A stretch of DNA of 6,565 nt from Actinomycetota bacterium (GCA_016870235.1 VGCB01000160.1:1-6565); one strand, 5' to 3'. Shown: positions 1-5,594, numbered from the stretch's first letter. Numbers and translations are program-made. The notes: generated from the letters alone by a model not told the origin.

Positions 1-174
1 CGGCCCCGCCGGCGGCATCGACCACGCATGGAGGTTCGTGGCGCAGATCCCGCAGCCGGCGACGCGGAGGAGCACGTCCCGCGGCCCGAGCTCCGGCAGC
101 TCCGTCTCGCCGACGACGAGCCGGCCCGGGGCCTCGAGCCTCGCCGCCCGCACGCGCCGAGGCCCGTCGCTCAC
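1..174 (-). CDS. Zinc-dependent medium-chain alcohol dehydrogenase, N-terminal part (cut by window edge)
   Basis: The first 58 residues of a medium-chain dehydrogenase/reductase are visible; the rest lies beyond position 1. Such enzymes oxidise alcohols or reduce aldehydes/ketones with NAD(P) in the cytoplasm. The sequence shows the typical N-terminal GroES-like strand pattern (PGRLVVGETELPELGPRDVL) followed by GCGICATNLH. C44 fits the catalytic zinc ligand, T46 and H49 the proton-relay positions. The usual GxCGTD is here CATN, so Gly and Asp are replaced by Ala and Asn, a mild deviation. The start is a GTG whose last bases overlap the TGA of the upstream SDR gene (GTGA), implying translational coupling and one transcript. 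Substrate and cofactor cannot be judged because the Rossmann domain is missing. Family assignment is fairly safe; function beyond that is not. Confidence 0.8.
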   Translation of the reverse strand, partial: MSDGPRRVRAARLEAPGRLVVGETELPELGPRDVLLRVAGCGICATNLHAWSMPPAGP

Positions 175-935
175 AGGTTCTGGCCGTAGACGAGCCAGCC
201 GCCGTCGACCGGGAGCGTGACGCCGTTGACGAACTCGGCCTCGTCGGAGACGAGGTAGGCGACGGCGCGCGCCACCTCGACCGGCCGGCCGAGGCGGCCG
301 GACGGGCTCCGCGCCTCGAGCGCTGCGCGGTCGACGGCGCCGCGCTCGATCAGGTCGGCGACGAGGTCGGTCTCGAAGTAGCCGGGCGCCACGGCGTTGA
401 CTCGGATCGCCGGCGCCCACTCGGCGGCAAGCACCTTCGTCATCGCGATCAACCCGGCTTTCGCTGCGACGTACGAGACGCGGCGCGGCGGCGTCGTGAT
501 CGCGGCCACCGACGCGATGTTGACGATCGCGCCCCGGCCCTCCGCGAGCATCGACCTCGCTGCGTGCTGGCAGAGGAGGAAGGGCCCCGTCAGGTTGAGG
601 TCGACGATCCGTTGCCAGTCGGCGAGCGCGAGCTCCTCGGCGGGGCCGGCGACGCTCGCGCCGGCGTTGTTGACGAGAACGTCGATCCGGCCGTGACGCT
701 CGAGCGTCCCCTCGATCAGGCGCGCGCAGCCCTCGGGCGTCGCCACGTCGGCCGCGATGCCGACGGCGCCGTGGCCGATCCCTGCGGCCGCGTTCGAGAC
801 CGCCTCCTCCGCCCGGGCGTTGACGACGACCCGGGCTCCCTCGGCCGCCAGGAGCTCGGCGATCGCGCGGCCGATCCCCCGGGTCGACCCGGTGACGACC
901 GCGACGCGGTCCTGCAGCCGGCCCACGTGTGGCAT
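171..935 (-). CDS. Short-chain dehydrogenase/reductase (FabG-like SDR)
   Basis: A complete classical SDR of 254 residues, the usual family length. It should catalyse NAD(P)-dependent alcohol/ketone interconversion in the cytoplasm. Visible motifs are the cofactor glycine motif TGSTRGIG (15-22), D63 of the adenine pocket, NNAG (89-92) and the catalytic tetrad N114, S142, Y155, K159 (YVAAK). The loop after beta-2 reads VNAR; R41 hints at NADP(H), a weak inference. The C-terminus (VNGVTLPVDGGW) is typical of FabG-like members, but a stand-alone catabolic dehydrogenase is more likely here than a fatty-acid FabG, because the partners are an alcohol dehydrogenase and a TetR gene rather than fab genes. 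The ATG at 935 is preceded by TAGAAGAG, which can serve as a weak ribosome site or, as TAGAAG six bases before the ATG, a -10 element. It overlaps the next gene by 4 bases. Substrate unknown. Confidence 0.93.
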   Translation of the reverse strand: MPHVGRLQDRVAVVTGSTRGIGRAIAELLAAEGARVVVNARAEEAVSNAAAGIGHGAVGIAADVATPEGCARLIEGTLERHGRIDVLVNNAGASVAGPAEELALADWQRIVDLNLTGPFLLCQHAARSMLAEGRGAIVNIASVAAITTPPRRVSYVAAKAGLIAMTKVLAAEWAPAIRVNAVAPGYFETDLVADLIERGAVDRAALEARSPSGRLGRPVEVARAVAYLVSDEAEFVNGVTLPVDGGWLVYGQNL

Positions 936-969
936 CGCGCTCTTCTACCAGAGCCGGCACGCCTTCTCC

Positions 970-994
970 GCCCGAGGCGTGCGTCGCCTCGGGC
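970..994. promoter_or_regulatory. Perfect 10+10 bp inverted repeat, candidate TetR operator
   Basis: The arms GCCCGAGGCG (970-979) and CGCCTCGGGC (985-994) are exact reverse complements separated by five bases. The element sits in the 71-base gap between the divergent SDR and TetR starts, 12 bases before the TetR ATG. Position and symmetry suit a dimeric repressor controlling its own gene and possibly the SDR/ADH pair. In RNA it would form a strong hairpin in the TetR leader, so attenuation or blocked translation is an alternative. Binding by this regulator is inferred from position alone. Confidence 0.55.
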
Positions 995-1006
995 AGACTC
1001 CGACGG

Positions 1007-1648
1007 ATGCAGCAGGAACGTGAGCAGCGGGCCGGCGCGCCGCGCGGACGGCGGCGCCGGCGGGACGAGGTCCTGCAGGTGGCCGCCGAGCTCTTCGCCG
1101 AGAAGGGCTTCGAGGGCACCTCGACGACCGACATCGCGGACGCGCTCGGGATCAAGGGCGGCAGCATCTACTACTACATCGAGTCGAAGGAGGCGCTTCT
1201 CTTCGAGCTGATGGAGGACATCTACGGCCTCCTCCTGGGGGCGCTACGGGAGATCCTCGAGAGCGACGCCGAGACGCTCGACAAGCTCGCGCGGCTCATC
1301 GACCTCCACGTGGTCGGGATGGCCGAGCACCGCCATCGCGGTGCCCTGATCCTCAACGAGACGCGCTCGCTGAGCGCCGAGCACCGCGCCGTCGTCGACC
1401 GGTACGCGACCGCGTACGAAGACGGCCTCGCCGGGGTGATCGCGCAGGGGCAGCGCGAAGGCGTGATCGACCCGGAGCTCGACGCGAAGCTCGTGACGAA
1501 GGCGCTGCTCGGCGCGGGCAACTGGATCAACCGCTGGTACCGCGAGGGCGGAACGTGGTCGCCCGGCGACCTCGCGAGCCAGTACGCCCGCATCTTCCTC
1601 GCAGGCCTGGCGCCCACCGAGCTTGACCGCCTCCGCCCGATCCGCTAA
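1007..1648 (+). CDS. TetR/AcrR-family transcriptional regulator (KstR2-like)
   Basis: A 213-residue DNA-binding repressor, normal for TetR proteins. The N-terminal arm is basic (RGRRRRRDE, 14-22). Residues about 22-66 form the TetR helix-turn-helix, with VAAELFAEKGFEGTSTTDIA and ALGIKGGSIYYYIESKEALL as the recognisable core. The C-terminal ligand domain contains GAGNWINRWYREGGTWSP (169-186), which resembles the NWxxRWY segment of KstR2-like regulators. KstR2 responds to an acyl-CoA thioester, so a CoA-thioester ligand is a reasonable guess here, not shown. I chose the ATG at 1007 because the upstream in-frame extension to 929 is low-complexity and would run through the SDR promoter and the inverted repeat. 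The Shine-Dalgarno is weak. It is divergent from the SDR/ADH pair and followed after 71 bases by the molybdoenzyme gene, so both are candidate targets along with itself. Confidence 0.92.
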   Translation: MQQEREQRAGAPRGRRRRRDEVLQVAAELFAEKGFEGTSTTDIADALGIKGGSIYYYIESKEALLFELMEDIYGLLLGALREILESDAETLDKLARLIDLHVVGMAEHRHRGALILNETRSLSAEHRAVVDRYATAYEDGLAGVIAQGQREGVIDPELDAKLVTKALLGAGNWINRWYREGGTWSPGDLASQYARIFLAGLAPTELDRLRPIR

Positions 1649-1651
1649 ATT
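1623..1651 (+). promoter_or_regulatory. Candidate sigma70-like promoter for the molybdoenzyme gene
   Basis: TTGACC (1623-1628, five of six to TTGACA) is followed by exactly 17 bases and TAAATT (1646-1651, four of six to TATAAT). The -35 lies within the last codons of the TetR gene and the -10 spans its stop. Transcription would start near 1658, about 62 bases before the ATG at 1720. A second -10-like hexamer, TAGAAT at 1663-1668, is also present. The spacing and the AT-rich break in very GC-rich DNA are the main support. Confidence 0.5.
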
Positions 1652-1669
1652 CTAAAGGTCGTTAGAATT
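1648..1669. promoter_or_regulatory. Perfect 8+8 bp AT-rich inverted repeat, candidate operator
   Basis: AATTCTAA (1648-1655) and TTAGAATT (1662-1669) are exact reverse complements around a six-base spacer. The element begins at the last base of the TetR stop codon and covers the predicted -10 and start site of the downstream molybdoenzyme gene, the classic place for steric repression. Its length and symmetry suit a TetR dimer. Its sequence is unrelated to the GC-rich repeat at 970-994, so the two may be read by different proteins. No T-tract follows, so a terminator is less likely. Confidence 0.6.
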
Positions 1670-1708
1670 CGGAGTCGCGGCGTGCACCGCGGCCGTGGCC
1701 GGCAGAGC

Positions 1709-1714
1709 GAGGAG
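1709..1714 (+). promoter_or_regulatory. Ribosome binding site GAGGAG
   Basis: GAGGAG lies five bases before the ATG at 1720 and fixes that start. It is the clearest Shine-Dalgarno sequence in the window; most other genes here have weak or no such signal. Confidence 0.7.
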
Positions 1715-1719
1715 CAACG

Positions 1720-3933
1720 ATGAAGCTGATCTTCGGCGGGAACGTGAAGCGGACGTTCTGCACGCTGTGTCCCCAGCACTGCGGGATGCTGATCCAGGTC
1801 GAGGACGGCCGTCCGGTCCGCTTCGACGGCGACCGCGAGAACCCCGTCGCGAAGGGCAAGCTCTGCATCAAGGGCACCGCGTGCATCGAGCTGCACGAGC
1901 ACCCGGACCGCGTCAACCACCCGCTCAAGCGCGTCGGCCCGCGCGGGTCGAACCAGTGGGAGCGCATCTCGTGGGAGCAGGCGCTCGACGAGATCGCCGC
2001 CAGCCTCGCCTCGATTCGCGACCGCGAGGGCCCGGAGGCACTCGCTACCCTCGGCGGCACGCACAAGAGCCCGGGCGACTGGTCGAGCTGGCGCTTCGCG
2101 TGCCAGTTCGGGTCGCCGAACTTCGTCAGCCAGGGCCGCAACTGCGGCGTCGGCGAGTTCGTCACCGAGACGTCGGTCTACGGCTGGGACACGATCTACC
2201 AGGCGCCGCATCCCGGCGTCACCAACTGCGTCGTCATCTGGGGGTCGAACCCGGCCGAGTCCTCGCCGCCCTCGTGGGAGCGGCTGAAGGAGTGCCAGAA
2301 GCAAGGCGCGAAGCTGATCGTGATCGACCCGCGCGTGACGAAGACCGCGGCGCGCGCCGACCTGCACCTCCCCGTCCGGCCGAGGACCGACGGCGCGCTC
2401 GCCCTCGGCCTCGTCCACGTGCTGATCGCGGAGGAGCTCTACGACAAGGAGTTCGTCGAGAGGTGGTGCCTCGGCTTCGACCAGGTGCGGGAGATCGCGG
2501 CGGAGTGGACGCCCGAGCGCACCTGCGAGGTGACCGGCGTCGACGCCGAGCTGATCGTCGCCGCAGCGCGCATGTACGCGGAGAACCGCCCGGGGCGGAT
2601 CGCGTTCGGCGTCGCCCCGACGCAGCTCGGCGAGGGCGCGGCGCGCTCGGCGCTCCTCGGCCGGGCGATCTTGCGCGCGATCAGCGGCAACCTGGACGTG
2701 CCCGGCGGCGAGCCGCTCGGCAACCCGTACGACGAGTCGCAGTACGCCTGGTACGAGAACATCGGCTTCGACCGGCTCGTCGACCATCCGCTCCGCACGC
2801 GCGAGAGCGTCAACGCCGCCGACACGCCGCTCGTCTCGATCTCCGGCTACAAGGCGTTCCGCGAGGCGGCGGCGCCGATCTACCCGAAGGGCCATCCGGG
2901 CTCCGCCTACCTCCTGTTCGCGAGCCAGCCGGCGATCTACCGCGCCGTCGTCGAGCAGGATCCGTACCCGATCCGCGCGATCATCGTCCAGGGCGGCGAG
3001 CCGCTGCTGACGATGGGCGGCGCCAAGATGGCGCACAGGGCATTCACGAGCGACAACCTCGAGACGCTCGTCGTCATGGACTACTGGCTGACGCCGACGG
3101 CGCAGCTCGCCGACTACGTCCTCCCGGCCGCCGACTTCCTCGAGCGCGCTGACATCAGCTCCCACTGGGGGATCGGCAACTTCTTCGTCGTCGGGCAGAA
3201 GTCCGTCGAGCCGCTGCACGAGCGGCGGAACGACTACGAGCTGTGGGCGGGCCTCGGCCGTCGCCTGCTCGACCCCGCCGAGTGGCCGGAGACCCTCGAG
3301 GAGATGCTCGACCGCTTCCTCGCGCCCTCCGGGAAGACGTTCGAGGAGTGGGCCGACGGCCCGAAGAACCACCACTTCCCGCGGCCGCGCTGGAAGAAGT
3401 ACGAGGAGCAGGGCTTCGCGACGCCCTCGGGCAAGGTCGAGCTCGTGCCGAGCATGTTCGAGCGCTTCGGCGAGAACCCGTCGCCCGTCTACACCGGGCC
3501 TCCGTACTCGGCGCCCGACGCCGACGTCGACGAGTACCCGCTGCAGATGATCCCGGGCAGCCGCTTCCGCGAGCTCACCGCCTCGAACCTGCGGCAGAGC
3601 GCGCGCCTGAAGAAGATCCACCCAGAGCCGATCATGGACATCCACCCGGAGACGGCGGGACGGCTCGGGATCGGCGACGGCGACTGGGTCCTGATCGAGC
3701 GGCCCGAGGGCGCGATCCGCCAGAAGGCACGGCTCTTCGAGGGGATCCGCGTCGACACCGTGCACCCCGACGGGTACTGGTGGGAGCCGGGCACCCAGGC
3801 GGGCGAGCCGAGCCTGTCCGGTGTCTGGACGAGCAACGCGAACGCGATCACGCCGTCCGAGCCGGCCTTCTCGAGCTTCGCGGGCGATCAACCCCTGCGC
3901 GGCTCGCGCTGCCGGGTGCGGCTCGCTAGTTGA
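1720..3933 (+). CDS. Acetylene hydratase-like [4Fe-4S] molybdopterin (Mo/W) enzyme
   Basis: A 737-residue member of the DMSO-reductase superfamily (bis-MGD). C14, C17, C21 and C49 form the N-terminal [4Fe-4S] site (Cx2Cx3Cx27C), and K51 is the conserved Lys between cluster and pterin. Family blocks include RISWEQALDEIA (82-93), KLIVIDPR (198-205), LTPTAQLADYVLP (457-469), ATPSGKVEL (567-575) and a C-terminal dinucleotide-binding domain from about 605. Length and these blocks recall acetylene hydratase (about 730 residues). C142 in GRNCGVG matches its tungsten-ligand Cys141. The residue after the second cluster Cys, the essential Asp13 there, is Pro18 here, so acetylene hydration itself is doubtful. 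There is no Tat signal, and no ferredoxin-like or membrane subunit gene is adjacent, suggesting a soluble cytoplasmic enzyme, possibly non-redox. It may be controlled by the upstream TetR through the 1648-1669 repeat. Mo versus W and substrate are unknown. Confidence 0.93.
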   Translation: MKLIFGGNVKRTFCTLCPQHCGMLIQVEDGRPVRFDGDRENPVAKGKLCIKGTACIELHEHPDRVNHPLKRVGPRGSNQWERISWEQALDEIAASLASIRDREGPEALATLGGTHKSPGDWSSWRFACQFGSPNFVSQGRNCGVGEFVTETSVYGWDTIYQAPHPGVTNCVVIWGSNPAESSPPSWERLKECQKQGAKLIVIDPRVTKTAARADLHLPVRPRTDGALALGLVHVLIAEELYDKEFVERWCLGFDQVREIAAEWTPERTCEVTGVDAELIVAAARMYAENRPGRIAFGVAPTQLGEGAARSALLGRAILRAISGNLDVPGGEPLGNPYDESQYAWYENIGFDRLVDHPLRTRESVNAADTPLVSISGYKAFREAAAPIYPKGHPGSAYLLFASQPAIYRAVVEQDPYPIRAIIVQGGEPLLTMGGAKMAHRAFTSDNLETLVVMDYWLTPTAQLADYVLPAADFLERADISSHWGIGNFFVVGQKSVEPLHERRNDYELWAGLGRRLLDPAEWPETLEEMLDRFLAPSGKTFEEWADGPKNHHFPRPRWKKYEEQGFATPSGKVELVPSMFERFGENPSPVYTGPPYSAPDADVDEYPLQMIPGSRFRELTASNLRQSARLKKIHPEPIMDIHPETAGRLGIGDGDWVLIERPEGAIRQKARLFEGIRVDTVHPDGYWWEPGTQAGEPSLSGVWTSNANAITPSEPAFSSFAGDQPLRGSRCRVRLAS

Positions 3934-3980
3934 CGGCCCCGCTTGGGTAGGGCTGGGGCGCGGTTCGATCGATTCGTTTC

Positions 3981-4014
3981 CTGAAGCCGGAGGAACTCCG
4001 TTCCCCTAGGGAAC
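3981..4014 (+). other. Overlapping small inverted repeats after the molybdoenzyme gene
   Basis: GGAAC (3992-3996) can pair with GTTCC (4000-4004), while GTTCCC (4000-4005) can instead pair with GGGAAC (4009-4014); the two hairpins are mutually exclusive. The segment 3981-3991 is also complementary to 4052-4062 (11 pairs, one of them G-U), competing with the stem at 4048-4071. It may be part of the transcription end of the molybdoenzyme gene or the remnant of a dispersed repeat. No T-tract is present. Confidence 0.4.
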
Positions 4015-4037
4015 CCCTCCTGCTCTCGGGTCGTGTA
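4010..4037 (+). promoter_or_regulatory. ECF-sigma-like promoter motif without a downstream gene
   Basis: GGAACC (4010-4015) followed by 16 bases and CGTGTA (4032-4037) resembles promoters read by ECF sigma factors (GGAAC, 16-17 bases, CGT). It points rightwards into the 3' end of matB, which is on the opposite strand, so any transcript would be a short RNA or matB antisense. I see no convincing ORF behind it. A chance match is possible because the -35 part belongs to a small palindrome. Confidence 0.3.
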
Positions 4038-4047
4038 TCTGCTTTTC

Positions 4048-4071
4048 CGCGTCTGGCTTCAGCCAGACGCG
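4048..4071. terminator. Perfect 10-bp stem with 4-base loop in the convergent gap
   Basis: CGCGTCTGGC (4048-4057) and GCCAGACGCG (4062-4071) are exact reverse complements around the loop TTCA. It sits between two convergent genes, so it could end transcription from either side. It is not a textbook intrinsic terminator, because no run of T follows on either strand (TTTT precedes it on the plus strand). The compact GTCTGGCTTCAGCCAGAC core also looks like a dispersed hairpin repeat of the REP type; genome copies would have to be counted. Confidence 0.5.
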
Positions 4072-4093
4072 AACCGTCCCTGAGCGCGCCGGG

Positions 4094-4122
4094 GCCCGGA
4101 CGAAGCCCGCCGCCGTCCGGGC
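4094..4122 (-). terminator. GC-rich stem directly after matB, probable terminator
   Basis: Read on the minus strand, GCCCGGAC (4122-4115) pairs with GTCCGGGC (4101-4094), eight GC-rich pairs around a 13-base loop, starting two bases after the matB stop codon. No T-tract follows, which is common for terminator hairpins in high-GC actinobacteria. It would end the matB transcript before it runs into the molybdoenzyme gene. Confidence 0.5.
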
Positions 4123-4124
4123 GG

Positions 4125-5555
4125 TCAGCCCAGCTTGCGCTTCTGCACCTTGCCCATCTCGTTCCGGGGCAGCTCGGTCAGGAAGTGGACGACGCGCGGT
4201 CGCTTGTGCGGGGTCAGCAGGCGGGCCACGTGATCGGCGAGCTCGCCCGCCTCGACCTCGACACCCTCGGCCGGCACGACCCACGCGACGATCCGCTCGC
4301 CGAGGTCGTCGTCCGGCTCCGCCGTCACCGCCGCCTCGGCCACCGCCGGATGCTCGAGCAGCGCGCCCTCGACCTCGCCGGCGCCGACCTTGTAGCCGCC
4401 GGTCTTGATCAGGTCGGTCGCCTTCCGGCCGACGATGCGGATGAACCCGTCCTCGGACCGCGTGGCGAGGTCGCCCGTGCGGAACCAGCCGTCTCGCATC
4501 GCCTCGGCCGTCGCGTCGGCCCGGTTCAGGTAGCCGAGGAAGACGTTCGGCCCGCGCACCTCGACCTCGCCGATCGTGGCGTCGTCCCGGGCGTCGAGCT
4601 CGATCCCGTCGTCGTCGACGAGCCGCAGCTCGACCCCCGTCAGCGGCGGCCCGACCGTGCCGGGGCGCGGGTCGCCGTCGACCCGGATCGAGCAGTTCAT
4701 CAGGGTCTCCGAGAGTCCGTAGCGCTCGACCACGCGCCGCCCGGTCGCCTGCGCCATGCGCTCGTGCTCGCGCGCCGGAAGCGCCGCCGACCCCGAGACG
4801 AGGAGCCGCGCACCGTGCAGGGCCGCGGCGACGGCCGGGTCTGTCTCCGCCGCCGTCGCGAGCCGGTTCACCATCGTCGGCACCGAGAAGAGCATCGTGC
4901 CGCCGTCCTCGAGCGCCGCCGCGATCGACTCCGGCGAGAAACGGCCGACGTGGTGGACGGCGCCTCCGCGCCGCAGCGGGCCGAGCGTCCCCAGCACCAG
5001 CCCGTGCGCGTGGAAGAGCGGCAGCGCGTGGACGACGACGTCGGCGTCGGTCCAGGCCCACGCGTCCGCGAGCGCGTCGAGGTTGCTCGCGATCGCGCGG
5101 ACCGGGAGCACCGCGCCCTTCGGCGGCCCGGTCGTGCCCGAGGTGTAGAGGACGATCGCCGGCGCCCCCTCGCCGGGTGCCGCCGGCAGGTCCGCAGTCG
5201 CGGTGACGCCGCCCGTGGCAACGTCGACGCGCGGCACCCGGTCGAGCGCGGGTGCCAGCGCCGCGCCCGGCCGCGCGAGCAGGGCACCGGGAGCGCTGTC
5301 CGAGACGACGTGCCCGAGCTCGAGCTCCCCGGCCTTCGGGTTGACCGGGACGACGGGGACGCCGGCGAGGAGCGCGCCGACGACCGCGACCGCGGTCTCC
5401 AGCTCCGGCTCCGCCCAGACGGCGACCCGCTCGAGACCCGCGACGGCAGCAGCGACAGCGAGCGCGGCCGCGCGCAGCTCGGCGTAGTCGAGCTCGCGTC
5501 CGTCGACCCGCACGGCCACCTTCGCGGGTGGATCGGCGAGCGCCGGGAAGAGCAT
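4125..5555 (-). CDS. matB: Malonyl-CoA synthetase (MatB), acyl-CoA synthetase family
   Basis: This 476-residue ANL-superfamily ligase should activate malonate (or methylmalonate) with ATP and CoA to the CoA thioester in the cytoplasm. Core motifs are the P-loop YTSGTTGPPKGA (137-148), LFHAHGL (180-186), RYGLSET (278-284), RTGDL (359-363), the hinge region GRKATDLIKTGGYKVG (376-391) and the C-terminal catalytic Lys K469 in NEMGKVQK. The short N-terminus, VNPKAGE, HAHGLVLG and the RVDGDPRPGTVG segment (291-302) match what I recall of the Streptomyces coelicolor MatB, and total length is close to that enzyme's (about 485). No malonate transporter or malonyl-CoA decarboxylase gene is visible. The ATG at 5555 has no Shine-Dalgarno; TAGGCT six bases upstream suggests a leaderless mRNA. 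It is divergent from the crotonase gene across 39 bases. A related short dicarboxylate as substrate cannot be excluded. Confidence 0.9.
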   Translation of the reverse strand: MLFPALADPPAKVAVRVDGRELDYAELRAAALAVAAAVAGLERVAVWAEPELETAVAVVGALLAGVPVVPVNPKAGELELGHVVSDSAPGALLARPGAALAPALDRVPRVDVATGGVTATADLPAAPGEGAPAIVLYTSGTTGPPKGAVLPVRAIASNLDALADAWAWTDADVVVHALPLFHAHGLVLGTLGPLRRGGAVHHVGRFSPESIAAALEDGGTMLFSVPTMVNRLATAAETDPAVAAALHGARLLVSGSAALPAREHERMAQATGRRVVERYGLSETLMNCSIRVDGDPRPGTVGPPLTGVELRLVDDDGIELDARDDATIGEVEVRGPNVFLGYLNRADATAEAMRDGWFRTGDLATRSEDGFIRIVGRKATDLIKTGGYKVGAGEVEGALLEHPAVAEAAVTAEPDDDLGERIVAWVVPAEGVEVEAGELADHVARLLTPHKRPRVVHFLTELPRNEMGKVQKRKLG

Positions 5556-5561
5556 GGGGCG

Positions 5562-5567
5562 AGCCTA
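5562..5567 (-). promoter_or_regulatory. -10-like TAGGCT for leaderless matB
   Basis: On the minus strand TAGGCT is followed by six bases and the matB ATG, so transcription would start at or next to the A of the start codon. No Shine-Dalgarno is visible, which agrees with a leaderless mRNA. No good -35 is seen, and the hexamer matches TATAAT only at T, A and the last T. Confidence 0.4.
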
Positions 5568-5582
5568 TCGCGGGCGGCGCGC

Positions 5583-5588
5583 TATGGT
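5583..5588 (+). promoter_or_regulatory. -10-like TATGGT for leaderless crotonase gene
   Basis: TATGGT (four of six to TATAAT) is followed by six bases and the ATG at 5595, mirroring the arrangement on the other strand for matB. There is no Shine-Dalgarno between it and the start, so initiation on a leaderless mRNA is the simplest reading. A -35 hexamer is not recognisable. Confidence 0.45.
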
Positions 5589-5594
5589 CGCGCG

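Noticed and set aside
171..935. Calling the SDR fabG (3-oxoacyl-ACP reductase)
   Set aside because: The motifs are shared by most classical SDRs, and the neighbours are an alcohol dehydrogenase and a TetR gene, not fatty-acid synthesis genes.
939..954. GCTCT-N6-AGAGC inverted repeat just upstream of the SDR start
   Set aside because: Five-base arms are weak in GC-rich DNA. It shares only a TTCTA stretch with the operator at 1648-1669, and the second half does not match.
929..1006. Earlier TetR start at 929
   Set aside because: The extra 26 residues are not TetR-like and would cover the SDR start and the inverted repeat. The ATG at 1007 gives a normal 213-residue length.
1695..3152. A 485-codon plus-strand frame inside the molybdoenzyme gene
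   Set aside because: Arg/Pro/Ala-rich low-complexity translation in a shifted frame; no domain, and fully explained by the real gene.
1645..3891. A 748-codon open frame on the minus strand opposite the molybdoenzyme gene
   Set aside because: It is an antisense shadow in GC-rich DNA. The translation is Arg/Ala/Leu-rich without any motif, and the plus strand carries a full, motif-complete enzyme.
1720..3933. Naming the molybdoenzyme acetylene hydratase outright
   Set aside because: Pro18 replaces the essential Asp of the characterised enzyme, and the residue after the metal-ligand Cys also differs, so only a family-level name is justified.
3936..3959. GCCCC/GGGGC pairing directly after the molybdoenzyme stop as a terminator
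   Set aside because: Only five pairs around a 14-base loop and no T-tract; too weak to annotate.
4006..5061. A 351-codon minus-strand frame overlapping matB
   Set aside because: It is an out-of-frame shadow of matB. Its C-terminal tail is read through the intergenic hairpin and has no domain.
4185..5594. Upstream in-frame extension of the crotonase frame to 4185, giving a 736-residue fusion
   Set aside because: The added 470 residues are antisense of matB and of random Arg/Asp-rich composition. The crotonase domain begins right after the ATG at 5595, where a -10-like hexamer also lies.
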